Shown here: positions 39,569 through 47,339 of the stretch, piece by piece
Numbering within the stretch: position 1 is the first letter of the stretch
Layout: every line of letters begins with the position of its first letter
From: Amycolatopsis decaplanina DSM 44594
Lineage (GTDB): Bacteria > Actinomycetota > Actinomycetes > Mycobacteriales > Pseudonocardiaceae
Direction of reading: 5' to 3'
NCBI RefSeq assembly: GCF_000342005.1
Contig: NZ_AOHO01000019.1
Location: 1-64,000, forward strand
DNA: 64,000 nt
The notes under the pieces: model-generated
What the model saw: only the letters and a program-made list of their open reading frames with translations
Database searches by the model: none
Told to the model about the DNA's origin: nothing
Made by a program: the position numbers and the translations under genes

Positions 39569-40552
39569 CTACACGCCCGCAGGCGAGGCACCCTGCGCCA
39601 CCAGCTCACGGGCCGCCCCGCTCCCGTCCGCCGGAACCGCCCAGATCGCCGAGTCCAGCCCGTACGCCACGGTCCGGTCATCGAGCCAGGCGGCCTGGTC
39701 GTCCACACTCCGCGTCTCGGCCAGCATGGTCTCCTTTCCGGAGGCCAGATCGAGGACGGCCAGCCGCCAGGGTGCCGCGAGATCGGCGGAAACCCGTTTC
39801 TTGAAGGCGATCCGCTTTCCGTCCGGCGAAAGTGACGGGCATTCGACGTTCTCCCGGATCATCCTCGCGACGAGTTTCCCGTAGTCCGCCTCGACCAGGT
39901 ACGTCTTCCCCTTCGTCCCCACGGTGGCGTAGAACTTCTTGCCGTCGGCGGCGAAGGTGATTCCCCAGTAGTTCACGTCGGACGAGTAGTACGGCTTGCC
40001 GTCGAGCAGGAGACCCATCTCCTCGATGCTCTTCGTCAGCTTCCCGGTCGACAGGTTGAAGATCCCCGCCCTCGTCGAAAACCCGGTCTCCGAATAGGAA
40101 TCGCCGTTGACGAACAGCGTCCAGTAGGCGAGCTTCCCGTCCGGCGAGACCCGGCCGCGGCTGGGGGTGCCGGGCAGTTCGATCCGGCGGATCTCGGTGA
40201 GGTCCTTGTCCAGCACGATGACGTCGGTCATCGGGGGCAGCACCCCCGGCTGCGCGGCCAGGCACAGCGCGGTCCCCGCCGATGCGGCGAACCGGTCGCA
40301 ACTGAGACCGGACACCTTCCGGGGTTCGCCGGGCCGGTCCACCGGGACGGTGGCGAGATGGCCGAAGTCGGGGCCTTCGGCGGTGTTGCGGAACAGCAGC
40401 TGTCCCTTGGCCTGCACCGAAACCGGCTGGCCGGTGACGACGGCGACGGAGTTGACGTCCGGCCCGCGGTCCCGGGAGAGGACACCGTAGCCGACGGCCG
40501 CCGCGATCAGGACCACGACCGCCGCGACCACACCGAGGATCCGTGTCTTCAT
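39569..40552 (-). CDS. Membrane-anchored TolB-like beta-propeller protein
   Basis: A 327-residue protein. A short cytoplasmic start and one membrane helix (LGVVAAVVVLIAAAVGYGVL) are followed by an extracytoplasmic six-blade WD40/TolB-like propeller. Blades show the recurring SPDGKLAYW, FAADGKKFYATV and LSPDGKRIAFKK motifs, as in TolB/DPP-type proteins. There is no lipobox. The ATG at 40552 overlaps the stop of the MFS gene (4 bp), so it is translated with the transporter, perhaps as an accessory or sensor. Ligand unknown. Confidence 0.8.
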   Translation of the reverse strand: MKTRILGVVAAVVVLIAAAVGYGVLSRDRGPDVNSVAVVTGQPVSVQAKGQLLFRNTAEGPDFGHLATVPVDRPGEPRKVSGLSCDRFAASAGTALCLAAQPGVLPPMTDVIVLDKDLTEIRRIELPGTPSRGRVSPDGKLAYWTLFVNGDSYSETGFSTRAGIFNLSTGKLTKSIEEMGLLLDGKPYYSSDVNYWGITFAADGKKFYATVGTKGKTYLVEADYGKLVARMIRENVECPSLSPDGKRIAFKKRVSADLAAPWRLAVLDLASGKETMLAETRSVDDQAAWLDDRTVAYGLDSAIWAVPADGSGAARELVAQGASPAGV

Positions 40553-41793
40553 GCGTATGTCCGCAAAGGACGGAGGGCGGCGGCCGCGACGACCACCACG
40601 GTCAAGGCGCCCGCGGCGACCAGGACCGCGGCGTGCAGATCCCACGTGGTCCAGGCGAGTCCGAAAAGGACGGACGCGAGCATCCGTGTCGTCGCCTGCC
40701 CGGTCTGTACCAGCGCCAGGCCGCTCGCCCGCTGATGCTCGGGCAGCAGCGGTCCGGCGGCGGCCATCAGGACACCGTCGGTGGCGGCGTAGAAGACACC
40801 GTGCAGCACGAGCGCCAGCACCGCGAGGATGCCGCCGTCCACCGGGCCGAGCAGCGCCAGCAGCGCGACGACCAGCGCGACGTGCCCGCCGAGGAACACC
40901 TTCCAGCGGCCGATCCGGTCCGAAAGCCTGCCGAACGGAACGGCGAGCAGCAGGTACACGCCCGCGGTTCCCAGCGGCAGCAAGGGAAAGAAGACCGCGC
41001 CGAGTTCCCAGCGGCGCTGCAGCACGAGGTAGAGGAACGAGTCGCTGAGGGTGACCAGGCCCAGCAGCGCCGCCCAGACGCAGATCCGGCGGAACGACGC
41101 CTGCCGGATCAGGCCGGCGGTCTCGCGCAAGGAGACCTTGGGCCGTTCGGCCCGCGGCTTCGGCTGGTGGTCCTTGACCAGCACCACCAGGATGATCACG
41201 CCGATCGCGGCGATGCAGAAGCTCGTGAAGAACACCGAGTCGTAGCTGCCGAGGCTGAGCCACAGCACGGCCATCGCGACCAGCGGGCCGAGGAAGGCGC
41301 CGAAGGTGTCCATCGCGCGGTGCACGCCGAACGCGCGGCCGAGATGTTCCGGGTCGCTGCTCAAGGTGATCAGCGCGTCCCGAGGTGCGGTCCGGACGCC
41401 TTTGCCGGTGCGGTCGGCCGCGAGTACCGCCCCGATCGCGACGGTGGACGAACCCGCCACCATCAGGCCGATCTTGCCCAGCGCCGAGAGGCCGTAACCG
41501 AAGCAGGCGACCGCCTTGAGCCGTTGCCATCGGTCCGCGAGATGCCCGCCGGCGAGCCGGACGACGGCGGTGACACCGGAATAGAGGCCGTCGAGCACGC
41601 CGAACTGCAGCGGGCTGAGGCCGAGACCGAGGACGAGGTAGAGCGGGAGGACCGCGGTCACCATCTCCGACGAGATGTCGGTGACGAGGCTGACCAGGCC
41701 GAGCGCGACGACGTTCCCGGTGACGGCCCGTTTCACGCCGCTCTTCGGGACTTCCGCCGCGGCGTCCGCTCCCCTGCTGGTGGCGATGTACAT
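40549..41793 (-). CDS. MFS transporter
   Basis: A 414-residue, 12-helix major facilitator. It starts KRAVTGNVVALGLVSLVTDI with SSEMVTAVLPLYLVLGLGLS; the helix 2-3 loop is GGHLADRWQRLKAV, and RTGKGVRTAPRDALI is the conserved loop 4-5 of the UMF/DHA-like group. FGRLSDRIGRWKVFLGGH is the second-half motif A. The substrate is unknown. GGAGG lies 8 bases before ATG 41793. It is the first gene of a two-gene operon with the propeller protein; the gap behind it carries a hairpin shared with the phosphoesterase gene at 41892. Confidence 0.88.
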   Translation of the reverse strand: MYIATSRGADAAAEVPKSGVKRAVTGNVVALGLVSLVTDISSEMVTAVLPLYLVLGLGLSPLQFGVLDGLYSGVTAVVRLAGGHLADRWQRLKAVACFGYGLSALGKIGLMVAGSSTVAIGAVLAADRTGKGVRTAPRDALITLSSDPEHLGRAFGVHRAMDTFGAFLGPLVAMAVLWLSLGSYDSVFFTSFCIAAIGVIILVVLVKDHQPKPRAERPKVSLRETAGLIRQASFRRICVWAALLGLVTLSDSFLYLVLQRRWELGAVFFPLLPLGTAGVYLLLAVPFGRLSDRIGRWKVFLGGHVALVVALLALLGPVDGGILAVLALVLHGVFYAATDGVLMAAAGPLLPEHQRASGLALVQTGQATTRMLASVLFGLAWTTWDLHAAVLVAAGALTVVVVAAAALRPLRTYA

Positions 41794-41831
41794 GCGAAAC
41801 CTCCTTCACGCGCGCCGAACGACCGCGATTA

Positions 41832-41880
41832 GGTGCCAGGTTGCGATGGTCCGCGAAGCGAACCATCGCAACCTGGTGCC
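41832..41880. repeat. Hairpin upstream of the MFS gene
   Basis: CCAGGTTGCGATGGT (41836-41850) pairs perfectly with 41862-41876, extended by imperfect GGTG/GTGCC ends; the loop holds CGC/GCG. It lies after the stop of the minus-strand phosphatase (41892) and before the MFS start, so it probably ends the phosphatase transcript. The word ACCTGGTTGCGA is shared with 37911-37922. Confidence 0.75.
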
Positions 41881-41891
41881 GAAACGCGGGA

Positions 41892-43481
41892 TCAGTGGCA
41901 GGTGTAGGTGGGAGAGGAGTCGATGGTCTTGCCGTCGAGACCGATCAGCTGGGTCGAGAAGGCGTTCTCCGACATGTTCAGCTTGAGCACGCCGTAGGTC
42001 GAGATCGCCTTCGCCGTGGCCGGATGCTCCGTCTTGACCGGGTACAGGGTCGCCCCGCCACCACCGCCGATGATCTGCACGGGACCGGCGGCGTCCTTGT
42101 CCCCGTCGGCGTTCTGCGGATAGAACCGCTCGTAGTGGTGGTCGTGCCCGTTCAGCACCAGATCGACCTTGTTTCCGACCATGGTCTCCCAGAGCGTGGC
42201 CATCTTGTCGTTGTCGCCGTGGTCACCCGAGGTGTAGCGCGGGTGGTGGTAGTACGCGGCGACGCAGGGCTTGGTGTTGTTCTGCAGGTCCTGCTTGATC
42301 CAGTTCAGCTGTTCGTCGCTGACCGCGTTCGCGGCCAGACCGGGCGAGAACTCCGTGCTGTCGATGGCGACGAAGTGCCAGTTGCCCATTTCCCAGCTGT
42401 AGTAGGTCTTCCCGTTCGGCGTCGCGATCTTGCCGAAGTACTGCTTGTAGGCGCCCAGCGGGGTGTCATCGTAGGTCTCGTGGTTGCCGGGGATCGGGTG
42501 CATGATGTTCTTGTACTTGCCCCAGGTCTTGTCGAAGTAGCTCGTGAAGTCCTCGATATGGGCGTCGTCGTACTGATTGTCGCCCATCGTGATCACCGCG
42601 GCCGGGTTCATCTGGCCGACCAGCGCGGCGGTCTTCGGGTGGATGCACGAAGACGAGGAGGCGGTGCACTGTTCGGCGATGTCACCGGAGGCGGCGAGGA
42701 CGAACGACGAGCCGCCGCCCGCCTGTGTGGTCGCCTGGATCTGGTTGCTGGCCGCCGAGGTGTTGCCGGCGGCGTCCTTGGCGCGGACGGTGTAGGTGTA
42801 CGCGGTCGACGCGCTCAGTCCGCTGTCGGTGAAGGACGCGGTTTCGGTCGTGCCGACGACCTGACCGTTCCGCAGGACCTCGTAGCCGGTGACGCCGACG
42901 TTGTCCGTCGAACCGGTCCACATCAGGTCCACAGTGGACGCCGTGACCGAACCGGCCTGGAGATTCGTCGGCGCGGTGGGCGCCTGCGTGTCACCGGACG
43001 AGTCCGACGTCCCGTAAACCTGCATCTCCCAAAGGGAGTAGCCGTAACTGGTGGCGCGCTTGGTCCCGACGAGACGCAGGTAGCGGCCCTTGCCGGACAG
43101 GCCGGTGAGGTCGTCGGTTCCGCCGTTCCCACCGGTGACGGACTTGATCGAGGTCCACGCCGAGCCGTCGTTGGAGACTTCCAGCCGGTACGCGCTGGCG
43201 TACGCGGCCTCCCAGCTGAGCTTGACCCGGTTGATGGCCGAGGGGCCGCCGAGGTCGATGCGGATGAACTGCGGGTCCACGCCTTCCGCGCTCGCCCAGC
43301 GGGTGGTGCTCTTCCCGTCGACGGCGAGCGGACCGCCGTAGGAGGAAGACTCCACCGAGGAGACGAGGACGGGTTTACCTTGGGACAAAAGGACATCAGC
43401 GGCTTGCGCGTTGCCGCTGAGCAGCGTCGGCAACAGGATGGCGGCCGCGCCTAGTGGCAGTAGTCGGGTTCGGGCCTTCAC
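41892..43481 (-). CDS. Secreted metallophosphoesterase with F5/8C and FnIII domains
   Basis: A 529-residue secreted enzyme. It has a signal peptide (about 1-27, GNAQA-A), an F5/8-type-C/CBM32 domain (about 30-160, SSYGGPLAVDGKSTTRWASA, LSWEAAYASAYRLEVSNDGS), a fibronectin III (about 168-255) and a purple-acid-phosphatase-like domain (about 260-529). Metal ligands lie in AASGDIAEQ, TMGDNQYDD, PIPGNHETYDD, AYYHHPRY and NGHDHHYERF. It should hydrolyse phosphoesters at carbohydrate surfaces. The start is GTG 43481 with GGGGAG upstream. A dyad at 43539-43565 lies in its promoter, suggesting nutrient control. Confidence 0.92.
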   Translation of the reverse strand: MKARTRLLPLGAAAILLPTLLSGNAQAADVLLSQGKPVLVSSVESSSYGGPLAVDGKSTTRWASAEGVDPQFIRIDLGGPSAINRVKLSWEAAYASAYRLEVSNDGSAWTSIKSVTGGNGGTDDLTGLSGKGRYLRLVGTKRATSYGYSLWEMQVYGTSDSSGDTQAPTAPTNLQAGSVTASTVDLMWTGSTDNVGVTGYEVLRNGQVVGTTETASFTDSGLSASTAYTYTVRAKDAAGNTSAASNQIQATTQAGGGSSFVLAASGDIAEQCTASSSSCIHPKTAALVGQMNPAAVITMGDNQYDDAHIEDFTSYFDKTWGKYKNIMHPIPGNHETYDDTPLGAYKQYFGKIATPNGKTYYSWEMGNWHFVAIDSTEFSPGLAANAVSDEQLNWIKQDLQNNTKPCVAAYYHHPRYTSGDHGDNDKMATLWETMVGNKVDLVLNGHDHHYERFYPQNADGDKDAAGPVQIIGGGGGATLYPVKTEHPATAKAISTYGVLKLNMSENAFSTQLIGLDGKTIDSSPTYTCH

Positions 43482-43538
43482 ATCGATCTCCCCGGGAATC
43501 CGTGGCGGCGGGTTGAGAGGGACGGGTGCGCGGCGATT

Positions 43539-43565
43539 ATTCGTTTGGTAACTTTCCTAACGAAT
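43539..43565 (-). promoter_or_regulatory. Operator-like dyad upstream of the secreted phosphoesterase
   Basis: ATTCGTT (43539-43545) and AACGAAT (43559-43565) enclose TGGTAACTTTCCT, on the minus strand AGGAAAGTTACCA. The TTAGGAAAGTTACC core resembles the TTAGGAAAGTTTCC motif I recall upstream of many secreted carbohydrate-active genes of streptomycetes. It lies 57 bp before the phosphoesterase GTG and 49 bp before the divergent HAD gene. Confidence 0.45.
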
Positions 43566-43614
43566 GCGTACGGTAATCCGTGCCACTCAGTGAGTCAAGA
43601 CGTAGACTCGTCCC

Positions 43615-44259
43615 ATGACCGGCGCATTGATCTTCGACTTCGACGGGACGCTGGTCGACACCGAGGCGGCCGTCCTCGTGGCCTGGCAGGAGACCTTCCG
43701 CGAACGCGGCGGCGAACTCCCCCTCGACGTCTGGCACACCGTGATCGGCACGCAGAACACCGCCGTCGCGATGTTCGAACTGCTGGAGAAGAACGACGAG
43801 AACCTCGACCGGGTCGCGATCCGCACCGGCGTCCGCGCCAGGGTCACCGAACTGCTCGAATCCGTGGGGCCGCGTCCCGGCGTCAAGGAGTACCTCGAAG
43901 ACGCGAAGGAACACGGCCTGCGGCTGGCCATCGCGTCCAGTTCGACCGGAGACTGGGTCACCACGCACCTGAACCGACTGGGCCTCGCGGACGCGTTCGA
44001 GGCCGTCCTCACCGGCGACCTCCACGAGGCGAAGCCGAGCCCGGACCTCTACCTGGCCGCGCTCGCCGCACTGGATCTGCCCGCGGCCGAGGCGATCGCG
44101 TTCGAGGACTCGCCGCACGGCGTCACCGCGGCGAAGGCCGCCGGGCTCGAATGCGTCGCCGTGCCGAACGCGATCACCGCGGTGCTGAACTTCGACCACG
44201 CCGATCTCGTACTGGGTTCGCTGGCCGACAAACCACTCGGCGAGTTACTCAGCCGTTGA
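43615..44259 (+). CDS. HAD-family phosphatase (beta-phosphoglucomutase-like subgroup)
   Basis: A 214-residue HAD hydrolase. Motif I is LIFDFDGTLVDTE (nucleophile Asp8 and acid Asp10), motif II is LAIASSSTGDW, motif III Lys is in HEAKPSPDLY and motif IV is IAFEDSPHGVTAAKAAG. The helical cap is of the C1 type after motif I. Substrate is a sugar phosphate or similar. A TTA leucine codon at 44245-44247, near the end, is rare in this genome type. It converges with the NUDIX gene with an 11-bp overlap. Confidence 0.9.
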   Translation: MTGALIFDFDGTLVDTEAAVLVAWQETFRERGGELPLDVWHTVIGTQNTAVAMFELLEKNDENLDRVAIRTGVRARVTELLESVGPRPGVKEYLEDAKEHGLRLAIASSSTGDWVTTHLNRLGLADAFEAVLTGDLHEAKPSPDLYLAALAALDLPAAEAIAFEDSPHGVTAAKAAGLECVAVPNAITAVLNFDHADLVLGSLADKPLGELLSR

Positions 44260-44716
44260 GCAGTTCACCCAGCCGGACGAGGAACGGGCGCTGGCCCTTG
44301 AGCAACTTCTCCTCGGCTTCGGCCAGCCCGAACCAGGCGACCCTGTCGACCTCCGGGAACTCCCGCGTCCGGCCCGACCGCGGCGGCCACTCCATCTCGA
44401 AGACGCCCGGCACGATCTGATCCGGGTCGAGGTCCCCCTCCACCGCCCAGACCGTCACGACCTTGCCGCCGGACTGCTTCACCTCGCCGAGCGGGCGGTA
44501 CTCGCCCTCCGGCGCCGGCATCCCCAGTTCCTCCTGGAACTCGCGCCGTGCCGCGTCCTCCGGCGCCTCGTCCGGTTCGTACTCGCCCTTGGGCACCGAC
44601 CAGCCGCCCGCGTCCTTCTTCGCCCAGAACGGCCCGCCCATATGCCCGAGCAGCACCTCGGTCACCTCGCCCGACCTGCGGAAGAGCAGGATCCCGGCAC
44701 TCGTCTTACCCGCCAT
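44249..44716 (-). CDS. NUDIX hydrolase
   Basis: A 155-residue NUDIX protein. It starts KTSAGILLFRRSG; the NUDIX box is G-E-Y-E-P-DE-APEDAARREFQEELGM (GX5EX7REUXEEXG), about residues 43-66. WAKKDAGGWSVPKGEYE precedes it, which fits a general pyrophosphohydrolase of the MutT type. Substrate unknown. The ATG at 44716 is the natural start; the frame upstream continues through the divergent DoxX promoter without features. It overlaps HAD by 11 bp tail to tail. Confidence 0.9.
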   Translation of the reverse strand: MAGKTSAGILLFRRSGEVTEVLLGHMGGPFWAKKDAGGWSVPKGEYEPDEAPEDAARREFQEELGMPAPEGEYRPLGEVKQSGGKVVTVWAVEGDLDPDQIVPGVFEMEWPPRSGRTREFPEVDRVAWFGLAEAEEKLLKGQRPFLVRLGELLNG

Positions 44717-44857
44717 GCCGTCCAGTCTGGCCTTGCTCCGACCGGGTGAGGTGACCGGCCCGCGAAAAAAGTTTCCGCCCGGATGTCGATTCGCGTCGAG
44801 CCCGTCCGACGCGTTGTCAGAAGCCGCTCGACAGACACTCCCGGAAGGACCGGAACC

Positions 44858-45295
44858 ATGACGCAGACCATCACCCCCGCCGAGACCACCACCGCCGCCA
44901 CCCCGCGCGCCGCCAAGGCGCAGGGTGCGATCCAGTCGGCCGTCCGGATCGTCGTCTCGTTCCTCTTCCTCTGCCACGGCCTGCAGGGATTCGGATTCTT
45001 CGGTGGCGTCGACGGCGCGGGCGGCTCCGTGGAACTCGGTTCCTGGCCCGGCTGGTACGGCAGCGTGATCGAGGTCGTCGGTGCCGCACTGGTACTGGTG
45101 GGCCTGTTCACCCGGCCGGTCGCGGTGCTCCTCTCCGGCGTCATGGCCTACGCCTACTTCACCGTGCACGCGCCGGAAGGCCTGCTGCCGCTGTTGAACA
45201 TGGGCGAACTGTCGACCCTCTACTGCTGGATCTTCCTGCTGATCGCCGCGATCGGCCCGGGCACCTACGCCCTCGACACGCTGCGCCGCCGCTGA
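44858..45295 (+). CDS. DoxX-family membrane protein (copy 1)
   Basis: A 145-residue, four-helix membrane protein of the DoxX family. A Thr/Ala-rich cytoplasmic start is followed by VRIVVSFLFLCHGLQGFGFF, then SWPGWYGSVIEVVGAALVLV, TRPVAVLLSGVMAYAYFTVH and an end IGPGTYALDTLRRR. DoxX proteins act in redox or quinone-linked membrane systems. It is nearly the same as the next gene (45480), a tandem duplication. A terminator lies between the two, so each has its own transcript. Confidence 0.9.
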   Translation: MTQTITPAETTTAATPRAAKAQGAIQSAVRIVVSFLFLCHGLQGFGFFGGVDGAGGSVELGSWPGWYGSVIEVVGAALVLVGLFTRPVAVLLSGVMAYAYFTVHAPEGLLPLLNMGELSTLYCWIFLLIAAIGPGTYALDTLRRR

Positions 45296-45305
45296 CCGAA
45301 AAGAG

Positions 45306-45346
45306 AAAGGCCCCTTTCCTGGAATGATTCCAGGAAAGGGCCTTTA
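45306..45346 (+). terminator. Terminator between the two DoxX genes
   Basis: AAAGGCCCCTTTCCTGGAAT (45306-45325) pairs with 45327-45345 with one bulge and a single-base loop; TTTAT follows. It starts 10 bases after the first DoxX stop. Confidence 0.75.
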
Positions 45347-45445
45347 TCGCGTCCCGAAGTCGCCGAATTCGGGCATACCATGGAATTACCCCCCGAAAGA
45401 AAGTTCCCCACCGATGGGGGTATCCGGCATCCTCGATTGCATCAA

Positions 45446-45457
45446 TGGTTTAGACCA
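45446..45457. promoter_or_regulatory. Operator-like dyad before the second DoxX gene
   Basis: TGGTTTAGACCA, 23 bp upstream of ATG 45480, is a 12-bp palindrome with two central mismatches. Its arms TGGT and ACCA and the central TAGA recall the DasR core TGGTCTAGACCA with one base changed. It may equally be a local regulator's site. Confidence 0.4.
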
Positions 45458-45479
45458 CCTTGAGCCGGAAGGATGCGTC

Positions 45480-45902
45480 ATGACCCAGACAGCCGCCGCC
45501 ACGACCACCGAGGTCGGCCAGACCGCCAAATGGCAAGGGCTGGCCCTCTCCGTCGTCCGCGTAGTGGTCTCGTTCCTTTTCCTCTGCCACGGCCTGCAGA
45601 AGATGGGCTTCTTCGACAAGGCCGCCGTGCCGGTCGGCACCTGGCCCGGCTGGTACGCAGGGGTGATCGAAACGGTCGGCTCGCTGCTGATCCTGGCGGG
45701 CCTGTTCACCCGCCCGGTCGCGGTGCTGCTTTCGGGCACGATGGCGTACGCGTACTTCGTCGTGCACCAGCCCGACGCGTTGCTGCCGCTACAGAACAAA
45801 GGCGAGACGGCCGCCCTGTACTCCTGGATCTTCCTGCTGTTCGCGGTGGTCGGCCCGGGCACCTACGCGCTCGACACCCTGCGCCGGCGCCGCAAGTCCT
45901 GA
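45480..45902 (+). CDS. DoxX-family membrane protein (copy 2)
   Basis: A 140-residue paralogue of the preceding DoxX protein. It shows VRVVVSFLFLCHGLQKMGFF, TWPGWYAGVIETVGSLLILA, TRPVAVLLSGTMAYAYFVVH and VGPGTYALDTLRRRRKS. The ATG at 45480 lies after CCGGAAGGA. A TGGTTTAGACCA dyad about 25 bp upstream (45446-45457) is a possible operator, similar in shape to the dre sites. It is followed by a family A hairpin at the convergent end with the conservon. Confidence 0.9.
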   Translation: MTQTAAATTTEVGQTAKWQGLALSVVRVVVSFLFLCHGLQKMGFFDKAAVPVGTWPGWYAGVIETVGSLLILAGLFTRPVAVLLSGTMAYAYFVVHQPDALLPLQNKGETAALYSWIFLLFAVVGPGTYALDTLRRRRKS

Positions 45903-45910
45903 ATACGCGC

Positions 45911-45969
45911 AAGTACGTGAAGGCCCCCTTCATTGCGCCTAGCGCAATGAAGGGGGCCTTCACGTACTT
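45911..45969. repeat. Long hairpin (family A, copy 2)
   Basis: Perfect 28-bp arms AAGTACGTGAAGGCCCCCTT...(45911-45938) and 45942-45969 with a 3-nt loop CTA. It shares the arm start and TGCGCCTA loop region with copies 1 and 3, but here the loop has become paired. It lies between convergent DoxX and conservon genes, ending 6 bases before the next stop. Confidence 0.9.
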
Positions 45970-45974
45970 CTGGG

Positions 45975-46580
45975 TCAGCGGCCCTGGGGCAGGCCGGCGG
46001 CCAGGTCGGACAACGCCAGCACGTGCTCCATCAGCACGGTCAGCACCTGCTTCGTCGACTCGCGTTCCCGCGCGTCGCACAGCAGCAGCGGGACGTCCAT
46101 GCCGACGTCGAGCGCCTGCCGGACCTCCTCGGTGCCGTAGCGGTAGGCGTTGTCGAAGCAGTTGACGGCGACGACGAACGGCAGTCCGCGGCGCTCGAAG
46201 AAGTCCACGGCCGCGAAGCAGCTGTCGAGTCGTCTGGTGTCGGCCAGCACGACGGCGCCGAGCGCGCCTTCGGCCAGTTCGTCCCACATGAACCAGAACC
46301 GGTCCTGTCCCGGCGTGCCGAACAGGTACAGGATCAGCTCGGGATTGATGGTGATCCGGCCGAAGTCGAGGGCCACCGTGGTGGTCGTCTTCTTCTCGAC
46401 ACCGGTGAGGTCGTCGACGCCCTCGGACGCCGCGGTGATGACCTCCTCGGTGCGCAGCGGGGGAACCTCGCTGACCGAACCGACCATCGTGGTCTTACCG
46501 ACCCCGAACCCGCCGGCGATGAGGACCTTGACCGCGTTCGCGGTCAAGGATCGCCGAGGCTCAGAGTTTCCGGATGCCAT
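45975..46580 (-). CDS. Conservon ATP/GTP-binding protein (CvnD-like)
   Basis: A 201-residue small GTPase-like protein of the conservon system. The P-loop is VLIAGGFGVGKTTMVGSVSE (about residues 18-37), the switch-like DDLTGVEKKTTTTVALDFGR and the G3-type LYLFGTPGQDRFWFMW are seen. AVNCFDNAYRYG is the G4-region NCFD. In Streptomyces, CvnD is the effector G protein of a CvnA-B-C-D membrane complex. The ATG at 46580 overlaps the DUF742 gene by 20 bp. It is the last gene of the operon. Confidence 0.93.
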   Translation of the reverse strand: MASGNSEPRRSLTANAVKVLIAGGFGVGKTTMVGSVSEVPPLRTEEVITAASEGVDDLTGVEKKTTTTVALDFGRITINPELILYLFGTPGQDRFWFMWDELAEGALGAVVLADTRRLDSCFAAVDFFERRGLPFVVAVNCFDNAYRYGTEEVRQALDVGMDVPLLLCDARERESTKQVLTVLMEHVLALSDLAAGLPQGR

Positions 46581-46932
46581 CAAGAACCGCCTGGAGTACG
46601 TGTTTGTTGGGGGTGTCGGTGACCGGGGTCGCGGTGCGGAACAGCACGAGATTCTGTTCGATGAGGTCGCTCAGCAGCACCTTCACCACCGGCAGTGGCA
46701 GATCGATGCGCGCGGCGACCTCCGCGACGGAGGTCGGTCTCTGGCACAGGTTGAGGATCCGCCCGTACTCCGGCTCGAAACCGGCCACCTCGTGCGCGCT
46801 GCGCATGGCGACCACCAGGGTGATCAGGTCGAGGCCAAGCGTGTCCGAGCGGGTGCGCCCGCCCGTGACGGCGTATGACCGGACCAGCGGCCCGGCCTCC
46901 TCCTCGAACCACGACTCGTGCCGCCCGCTCAT
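46561..46932 (-). CDS. DUF742 protein (CvnC-like)
   Basis: A 123-residue DUF742 protein. The family core reads VRSYAVTGGRTRSDTLGLDL, ITLVV, then LCQRPTSVAEVAARIDLPLP VVKVLLSDLIEQNLVLF, which is a winged-helix-like arrangement. In conservons it interacts with the roadblock protein and the GTPase. ATG 46932 overlaps the roadblock gene's end by 4 bp. It is the third gene of the operon. Confidence 0.93.
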   Translation of the reverse strand: MSGRHESWFEEEAGPLVRSYAVTGGRTRSDTLGLDLITLVVAMRSAHEVAGFEPEYGRILNLCQRPTSVAEVAARIDLPLPVVKVLLSDLIEQNLVLFRTATPVTDTPNKHVLQAVLDGIRKL

Positions 46933-47339
46933 GGCGACATGGGAGTCGCGGCGCGAGGCGCCGAAGTGAGCACCGCGCCGACCCGCTTGACCATCAGGTT
47001 CATCTCGTAGGCCACGAGGCCCATGTCCGCGTCCTCCTTCGCCAGCAGCGCGAGGCACGCGCCGCGGCCCGCCGCGGTGACGAACAGGAAGGCGTGGTCC
47101 ATCTCGACCATGGTCTGGCGGACGTTGCCGCCGCCGAAATGCCGTCCCGTGCCCCGAGCGAGGCTCTGGAACGCCGACGCGACCGCGGACAGGTGCTCGC
47201 CGTCCTGCTCCGACAGGTTCCCGGACCGTCCGATGAGCAGGCCGTCGGCGGACAGGACTACCGCCCTGTCGGCACCGCTGACGCGCTTGACCAGGTCATC
47301 CAGCAACCAGTCGAGTTCACTGACTCCCGCGTTGGCCAT
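46929..47339 (-). CDS. Roadblock/LC7 protein (CvnB-like)
   Basis: A 136-residue roadblock/LC7 domain protein, typical of conservons, often a GTPase-activating or scaffold partner. Visible are LDWLLDDLVKRVSGADRAVV, LSADGLLIGRSGNLSEQDGE and MDHAFLFVTAAGRGACLALL. It starts directly after the kinase-gene stop (47340), with no gap, and overlaps the DUF742 gene by 4 bp. It has no membrane segment. Confidence 0.93.
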   Translation of the reverse strand: MANAGVSELDWLLDDLVKRVSGADRAVVLSADGLLIGRSGNLSEQDGEHLSAVASAFQSLARGTGRHFGGGNVRQTMVEMDHAFLFVTAAGRGACLALLAKEDADMGLVAYEMNLMVKRVGAVLTSAPRAATPMSP

